Below are positions 59,548-64,000 of a stretch of 64,000 bases of DNA, piece after piece. The notes under the pieces were generated by a model that had not been told where the DNA came from, ran no database searches, and was given only the letters and a program-made list of their open reading frames with translations. Each line of letters opens with the position of its first letter. Positions within the stretch are counted from its first letter, which is position 1. Location of the stretch: NCBI GenBank assembly GCA_033283165.1, contig JAWMQL010000001.1, forward strand, positions 1,054,001 to 1,118,000, written 5' to 3'. Source of the stretch: JAWMQL01 sp033283165 (GTDB lineage Bacteria > Pseudomonadota > Gammaproteobacteria > Pseudomonadales > Halieaceae). A program made the position numbers and the translations under genes.

Positions 59548-60741
59548 ATGTTTGACTACCTTATCATCGGTGGCGGCATCGTCGGCCTGTCCAGCGCCTG
59601 GCAATTGCAGCAGCGCTGCCCCGGGGCGAAGATCCTGCTGCTGGAGAAGGAACCCGATGTCGCCCGCCACCAGAGCGGCCACAACAGCGGCGTGATTCAC
59701 GCCGGTATCTACTATGAGCCGGGCAGCCTCAAGGCCACGTTCTGCAAGCGGGGACTGCAGGCCACCCTGGCGTTCTGCCGGACGCACAACATCCCGTTCG
59801 AACAGTGCGGCAAGCTGCTGGTCGCCACCACGGAGGTGGAACGCGTGCGGATGCTGGCCCTCCATGCACGCGCGCTGGAAAACGGGCTGGATGCGCAATT
59901 GCTGGACGCGGCACAGTTACACCAGAAGGAACCCAGGGTAGCCGGCCTGGGGGCCATTTACCTGCGCAGTACCGGTATCGTCGACTACCGGGAGATCTGC
60001 CGCGCGATGGCCGAAGAATTCCGCGCGCGCGGTGGCGAGATCTGGCTGGGCCGGGAGGTCACTGCCATTGCCGAGGGCGCGAATGATATCTGCGTAACAG
60101 TAGCCGGCGCGGATCCGGTGCGAGCCCGCCAGCTGGTGGCCTGTGGCGGCCTGATGGCAGATCGACTCACCCGCATGCAAGGCATCGAGACCGACTTTCG
60201 TATTGTCCCCTACCGCGGCGAGTATTACCGGCTGGCCCCGTCGCACAACGACATCGTCAAACACCTGATCTACCCGATACCCGATCCGGCCCTGCCCTTT
60301 CTGGGCGTTCACCTCACACCAATGATCGACGGCACCGTGACCGTGGGCCCCAACGCGGTGCAGGGCTGGAAACGGGAGGGCTATGGCCGTATCAACCTGA
60401 GCCTGCGGGATACCTGGGACCTGCTGTCTTTTCCGGGGTTCTGGCGGGTTACGCGCGCCAATCTGAAGGCCGGAATTCAGGAAACCTGGCACTCCCTGTG
60501 GAAGCCCGGCTACCTGAAGCGGGTGCAGAAGTATTGTCCCTCACTGCGGCTGGCGGACCTGCAACCTTATCCAGCGGGCATCCGGGCCCAGGCGGTGCTG
60601 CGGGACGGTACGCTGGTGCACGATTTTCTGTTCAAGGAAACCCCCCGCAGCCTGCATGTCTGCAACGCACCGTCGCCCGCGGCAACCTCCGCCATTCCCA
60701 TCGGAAATTACATCTGCGACCGCCTGCTGCAGGGCGCGTGA
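59548..60741 (+). CDS. lhgO: L-2-hydroxyglutarate oxidase
   Basis: A 397-residue DAO-family flavoenzyme oxidising L-2-hydroxyglutarate to 2-oxoglutarate and passing electrons to the respiratory chain. Motifs: FAD loop 'FDYLIIGGGIVGLSSAWQLQ', 'SGHNSGVIHAGIYYEPGSLK' (flavin and substrate region), 'STGIVDYREICRAMAEEF', 'RIVPYRGEYYRLAP' and the end 'LHVCNAPSPAATSAIPIGNY'. The ATG at 59548 matches the family; the frame opens earlier inside phr. Confidence 0.95.
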   Translation: MFDYLIIGGGIVGLSSAWQLQQRCPGAKILLLEKEPDVARHQSGHNSGVIHAGIYYEPGSLKATFCKRGLQATLAFCRTHNIPFEQCGKLLVATTEVERVRMLALHARALENGLDAQLLDAAQLHQKEPRVAGLGAIYLRSTGIVDYREICRAMAEEFRARGGEIWLGREVTAIAEGANDICVTVAGADPVRARQLVACGGLMADRLTRMQGIETDFRIVPYRGEYYRLAPSHNDIVKHLIYPIPDPALPFLGVHLTPMIDGTVTVGPNAVQGWKREGYGRINLSLRDTWDLLSFPGFWRVTRANLKAGIQETWHSLWKPGYLKRVQKYCPSLRLADLQPYPAGIRAQAVLRDGTLVHDFLFKETPRSLHVCNAPSPAATSAIPIGNYICDRLLQGA

Positions 60742-60751
60742 GCTCCGCGAG

Positions 60752-61675
60752 TCACGCCGCCTCGTGCGCGCTCGCCAGCGCTTCGAGGAAAGTCTGTACT
60801 ACCCGCGAGGGCCTCGGCGCGTGCCGCACAATGGCGCTGAATGAACACTGGTAGTGAAACTGTTGCGGGCAAAGTGGCCGAATCAATTTCCGGTCGACAA
60901 CACTCTGCGCGTAGTGGTCGGGGAGGTAACCCAGGTATACGCCTGACAGGATCAGGGTCATTACCCCTTCCTGGTCGTAGGCCGTGGCGGCGCGCGTCAT
61001 GCCGAGCTCCCTGCCCTGCTCCATGTTCGGCGAATGGTAACCCAGCCCGGCATATTTGTTTGCCAGGACCTCCTGCCTCGACAACTCACGGTCCGGCCTG
61101 GCGTAGAGCGGATGCTCGCGGCCGCAATACAGGTGCATGGTCTCGTCAAACAGGGTGGTGTAATCCAGGCTGGTCGAGGGTCTGTGCTCGGGGATGACAC
61201 CAATGTGGTAGGTGCCGTCCATCACCCCTTTCTCGATCGTGTTGATGGGCCCGACATAAATCTCGAGGCGCACGGCCGGCGCCATTTGGTCAAAACGTCG
61301 AATTGCCTCCGAGATTCTGCAGCCGGGGTTGGTCGCGGTCTTGTCGAAAATGGCCAGCACCACCTTACCGGTCATGCGCTCATGGACCTCGTCGACCTCG
61401 GCCCTGAATCCGTCCAGCGCGCCAAACAGGCGCAGGGTCGCGTCGTAGATCGCGGCGCCCTCGTCAGTCAGGGCGAAGCCCCCCCGGCCGCGCCGACACA
61501 GGGTGACACCCAGGCGGATTTCAAGGTCCTTGATATGCCGGCTGATGGTCGAGCGGCCGATATTAAGCTCCAGTTCTGCCGCGGAAATACCGCCGGCTTC
61601 CGCCACCTGCCGGAAAATGTGCAGCAGGCGAATGTCCACGTCAGCCAGTTGCCCCAGAATCGCGCGTTTACTCAT
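60752..61675 (-). CDS. LysR family transcriptional regulator
   Basis: A 307-residue regulator with the LysR helix-turn-helix ('LLHIFRQVAEAGGISAAELE' and 'NIGRSTISRHIKDLEIRLGV') and a periplasmic-binding-like effector domain ('GKVVLAIFDKTATNPGCRIS', 'GVIPEHRPSTSLDYTTLFDE'). It is convergent with lhgO (10-nt gap) and divergent from the aminotransferase gene, the usual layout for a LysR protein and its target. Confidence 0.94.
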   Translation of the reverse strand: MSKRAILGQLADVDIRLLHIFRQVAEAGGISAAELELNIGRSTISRHIKDLEIRLGVTLCRRGRGGFALTDEGAAIYDATLRLFGALDGFRAEVDEVHERMTGKVVLAIFDKTATNPGCRISEAIRRFDQMAPAVRLEIYVGPINTIEKGVMDGTYHIGVIPEHRPSTSLDYTTLFDETMHLYCGREHPLYARPDRELSRQEVLANKYAGLGYHSPNMEQGRELGMTRAATAYDQEGVMTLILSGVYLGYLPDHYAQSVVDRKLIRPLCPQQFHYQCSFSAIVRHAPRPSRVVQTFLEALASAHEAA

Positions 61676-61714
61676 GACAGCTCAAATGTTTCATATTTCT
61701 GACACTAAAGAGTG

Positions 61715-61726
61715 ATATTGGAATAT
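61715..61726. promoter_or_regulatory. Palindrome in the LysR / aminotransferase divergent region
   Basis: ATATT-GG-AATAT lies about 40 nt before the LysR start and 110 nt before the aminotransferase start. It contains the T-N11-A type symmetry expected of LysR sites and is a candidate binding site. Confidence 0.45.
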
Positions 61727-61834
61727 TCTAGCAACATTCTATTCGCGATACAGTCACGCCTTTGTGCGCCAGGCAGGCGGCAGGCAGGCCTGCGGTCGGC
61801 CGACCGGCGCAGTGACCAACATGGGAGAAAACCA

Positions 61835-63172
61835 ATGAGCCAGCCCGAATCCCTTGCCCCGCTGACCCAGGAAGAACTGGCCGCGCACTGGATGCCCTAC
61901 ACCGGCAACCGGCAGTTCAAGCGCGACCCCCGCATCATCGTATCGGCGCAGGGCGCGTGGTATACCGATGACCGGGGCCGAAAAATATTCGACGGCCTGT
62001 CCGGCCTGTGGTGTTGCGGGCTGGGGCATGCCAACAGCGAGATCAGCGAGGCCGTCAGCAAGCAGATCGCCACCCTCGACTACGCGCCCGCGTTCCAGTT
62101 CGGGCACCCGGGTTCCTTCAAACTGGCAAGCAAGATCAGGGCGTTGATGCCCGCTGGACTGGACCACGTGTTTTTCACCGGCTCGGGTTCGGAAAGCGCC
62201 GATACCTCCCTGAAGATGGCACGCGCCTACTGGCGCCTGAAAGGCCAGCCCGCCAAGACCAAACTGATCGGCCGCGCCAAGGGCTACCACGGGGTGAATT
62301 TCGGCGGCATCAGCGTCGGCGGTATCGGCGCCAACCGCAAGCTCTATGGCCAGGCCGTGGACGCCGATCACCTGCCGCACACCCAGTTACCGGAGAACGC
62401 CTTCTCCCGCGGCATGCCGGAGTCCGGCGCGCACCTGGCGGATCACCTGGAAGACCTGGTTGCGCTACACGATGCGTCGAATATCGCCGCGGTGATCGTC
62501 GAGCCTTTTTCCGGCTCTGCCGGGGTCGTGGTTCCGCCCAGGGGCTACCTGCAGCGCCTGCGGGAGATCTGCACCAGGCACGATATCCTGTTGATCTTCG
62601 ACGAGGTCATTACCGGTTTCGGCCGGGCGGGAGCGATGACTGGTGCCGAGGCCTTCGGCGTAACCCCCGATATTCTCAACATGGCGAAACAGTTGACCAA
62701 CGGCACCCAGCCGATGGGCGCGGTTGCCGCCCGGGCCGAAATTTACGACACCTTCATGGCCGCGGGCGGTCCGGATTACATGCTGGAATTCCCCCACGGC
62801 TACACCTACTCCGCCCACCCGGTAGCCTGCGCCGCGGGCCTTGCCGCGCTGGACGTGCTGGTCCGCGACAGGATGGTAGAGCGGGTGCAGGAACTGGCCC
62901 CGTATTTCGAGGACCTGGTACACGGGCTGAAAGGCAGCCGCTACGTGACGGACATCCGCAACTACGGCCTGGCGGCGGGACTGACCTTCGAGGCCTACCC
63001 GGGAGAGCCCGCCCGCCGACCCTTCGAGATCGCAATGAAGTGCTGGGAAAAGGGTTTTTACGTGCGCTACGGTGCCGACACCATCCAGGTTGCGCCGCCG
63101 TTCATCAGTGAGCGGGAAGACATGGATGCGCTGATCAACGCCCTGGGAGATTCGATCAGCGAACTCGACTGA
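61835..63172 (+). CDS. Class III (omega) aminotransferase, beta-alanine:pyruvate type
   Basis: A 445-residue PLP enzyme: 'HWMPYTGNRQFKRDPRIIVS', 'LSGLWCCGLGHANSEISEAV', 'VFFTGSGSESADTSLKMARA', 'LLIFDEVITGFGRAGAMTGA' (cofactor Asp) and the catalytic Lys in 'ILNMAKQLTNGTQPMGAVAA'. The 'HWMPYT' start is typical of beta-alanine--pyruvate transaminases, but taurine and other omega-amines are possible. I chose ATG 61835 with GGGAGAAAACC upstream. It is probably controlled by the divergent LysR protein. Confidence 0.93.
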   Translation: MSQPESLAPLTQEELAAHWMPYTGNRQFKRDPRIIVSAQGAWYTDDRGRKIFDGLSGLWCCGLGHANSEISEAVSKQIATLDYAPAFQFGHPGSFKLASKIRALMPAGLDHVFFTGSGSESADTSLKMARAYWRLKGQPAKTKLIGRAKGYHGVNFGGISVGGIGANRKLYGQAVDADHLPHTQLPENAFSRGMPESGAHLADHLEDLVALHDASNIAAVIVEPFSGSAGVVVPPRGYLQRLREICTRHDILLIFDEVITGFGRAGAMTGAEAFGVTPDILNMAKQLTNGTQPMGAVAARAEIYDTFMAAGGPDYMLEFPHGYTYSAHPVACAAGLAALDVLVRDRMVERVQELAPYFEDLVHGLKGSRYVTDIRNYGLAAGLTFEAYPGEPARRPFEIAMKCWEKGFYVRYGADTIQVAPPFISEREDMDALINALGDSISELD

Positions 63173-63175
63173 TTC

Positions 63176-63739
63176 TCAGTCTTCCTCGCGCAACCTGATC
63201 GGTCCGAACTGGCGGGGAAACCGCCCCTGCATGCCGGCATAGAATTCGCGAAAGTAGTCCATGTCCAGGCTGAGGTCGCCGCTGGGGTTCAAGGGGCGGC
63301 CAAAGCCGCCCCGTTTCTGCAGGTAATCGAGAAAAGACGGCACGATAGGCACCGCTGCGCCGGTGGCGATATGGTAAAAGCCCGATTTCCAGTAACTGGA
63401 CAGGGAGCGCGTTCCTTCCGTCGGGATCACCAGGATCAGTTCCGCATTGGCGCGGAACGCCTCCACCATGGTATCCACCATACGGCGGCTCCTGTGGCGT
63501 ACCACCGGAATCCCCCCCAGCCCGCGCAGAAACCAGTTGGCGCCTGGGAAAAAAAGGGTGTGCTTTGCCAGCCAGTTCACTTTCACCCCGTAGGCCATGG
63601 CGAACAGGATCATCAGCGGGAAATCCCAGTTGGAGGTGTGTGGCGCCGCAATCAGGACATAGCGATGATCAACGGGCGGCTCACCGTCCAGGGTCCAGCC
63701 GAACAGGCGCAGCAGTCCGCGGGCCAGTCGCTTTTTCAT
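63176..63739 (-). CDS. 1-acyl-sn-glycerol-3-phosphate acyltransferase-like protein
   Basis: A 187-residue LPLAT-family protein. The catalytic HX4D motif is in 'LIAAPHTSNWDFPLMILF', 'GGIPVVRHRSRRMVDTM' follows, and the substrate motif is 'VIPTEGTRSLSSYWKSGFYH'. This group of short bacterial acyltransferases is membrane-associated through an N-terminal helix. I used ATG 63739; an upstream in-frame ATG at 63790 overlaps the SDR end. The acyl acceptor is not certain. Confidence 0.9.
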   Translation of the reverse strand: MKKRLARGLLRLFGWTLDGEPPVDHRYVLIAAPHTSNWDFPLMILFAMAYGVKVNWLAKHTLFFPGANWFLRGLGGIPVVRHRSRRMVDTMVEAFRANAELILVIPTEGTRSLSSYWKSGFYHIATGAAVPIVPSFLDYLQKRGGFGRPLNPSGDLSLDMDYFREFYAGMQGRFPRQFGPIRLREED

Positions 63740-63786
63740 GGGGTATCCTCGGACTGCAGGGACACGCGCACCGCGTGCCCGTGCTG

Positions 63787-64000
63787 TCACGTATCCAGGC
63801 CCTTCTTCCCCGCCTCGCGAACGATGGGTTCGTATTCCGAGAACGCAGGACCCTCAACGGTGGCGCCGATGGTAAAACCGGCGTCCACTGTCAGTGTATG
63901 ACCCGTGGTGTAGCCCGACTCATCGCTGGCGAGCCACAGGGCCGCATTGGCGACATCTTCCGGCAAGCCGGCCCGGCCGCGCAGCGGGGACGCTTCGGCG
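63787..64000 (-). CDS. SDR family oxidoreductase, C-terminal part
   Basis: The minus strand from the window edge encodes 70 residues and a TGA at 63787-63789. They read 'LRGRAGLPEDVANAALWLAS', 'DESGYTTGHTLTVDAGFTIG' and a short tail. This is the C-terminal end of a classical SDR, with the usual 'D-x-G-x-T/Y-x-T-G' and 'VDAGF' signatures. The catalytic part lies outside the window. Confidence 0.88.
   Translation of the reverse strand, partial: AEASPLRGRAGLPEDVANAALWLASDESGYTTGHTLTVDAGFTIGATVEGPAFSEYEPIVREAGKKGLDT

Noticed and set aside
1..64000. CRISPR arrays, prophage or complete insertion sequences
   Set aside because: I found no regularly spaced direct repeats, no cas or phage structural genes, and no transposase frames.

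Overview
The window is high-GC chromosomal DNA from what looks like a marine gammaproteobacterium. That placement is inference from gene content: a tusDCBE-ybiB-trmA block next to a yccA-like gene, tRNA-Leu, nearly complete housekeeping genes and many lipid/steroid-type oxidoreductases; a Halieaceae/Cellvibrionales-like lineage would fit. Genes are densely packed, with many ATGA, GTGA, TTGA and TAATG stop/start overlaps. I see no CRISPR array, no intact insertion sequence and no prophage.

Region 1 (1-9.3 kb, minus strand): a truncated DUF1028 protein, an MFS transporter and a bifunctional PutA form one overlapping operon. After a two-hairpin intergenic repeat come an SDR, a sulfotransferase-family protein, an MBL-fold hydrolase and an SRPBCC protein. 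Region 2 (9.5-16.6 kb): a DUF1214-type protein, a Bax-inhibitor-1 membrane protein with a good terminator, then tusD-tusC-tusB-tusE-ybiB-trmA for tRNA thiolation and methylation. Convergent to these are a nuclease-like protein and a dimeric dUTPase.

Region 3 (16.7-46.6 kb) is the interesting part: a large accessory block that looks devoted to sterols or steroids. It holds a sterol-desaturase-family protein and a protein strongly resembling plant cycloeucalenol cycloisomerase. It also has an NSDHL-like epimerase/dehydrogenase, a KshA/Neverland-like Rieske oxygenase, and an acyl-CoA ligase. A thiolase-like protein paired with a DUF35 protein resembles the Ltp2 steroid side-chain aldolase. A CYP51-like P450 is coupled to a 3Fe-4S ferredoxin. 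Two 3-ketosteroid-dehydrogenase-like flavoproteins, a PQQ dehydrogenase, a BaiCD-like flavin oxidoreductase, three luciferase-like monooxygenases and a second CoA ligase complete it. My working model is uptake and dismantling of methylated or 9,19-cyclopropyl sterols such as those made by algae and plants. No squalene epoxidase or oxidosqualene cyclase is present here, so I do not favour de novo sterol synthesis. Regulation is visible in the DNA. A 28-bp operator recurs at three promoters of this block, a CTGACAT palindrome sits at a TetR gene and at the Rieske promoter, and a 9-bp inverted repeat separates the ketosteroid-dehydrogenase operon from the PQQ dehydrogenase.

Region 4 (46.6-49.7 kb): a Kelch lipoprotein, a gene-poor AT-richer stretch with a perfect 28-bp palindrome, a frameshifted small membrane-protein gene, a small secreted cysteine-containing protein and tRNA-Leu(UAA). 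Region 5 (49.8-64 kb): ordinary chromosomal genes, namely AsmA-like, a sodium-coupled transporter, DUF523/DUF1722, a TIGR01777 epimerase, alanine dehydrogenase divergent from an Lrp regulator, photolyase, L-2-hydroxyglutarate oxidase, LysR divergent from an omega-aminotransferase, an acyltransferase and the end of an SDR.
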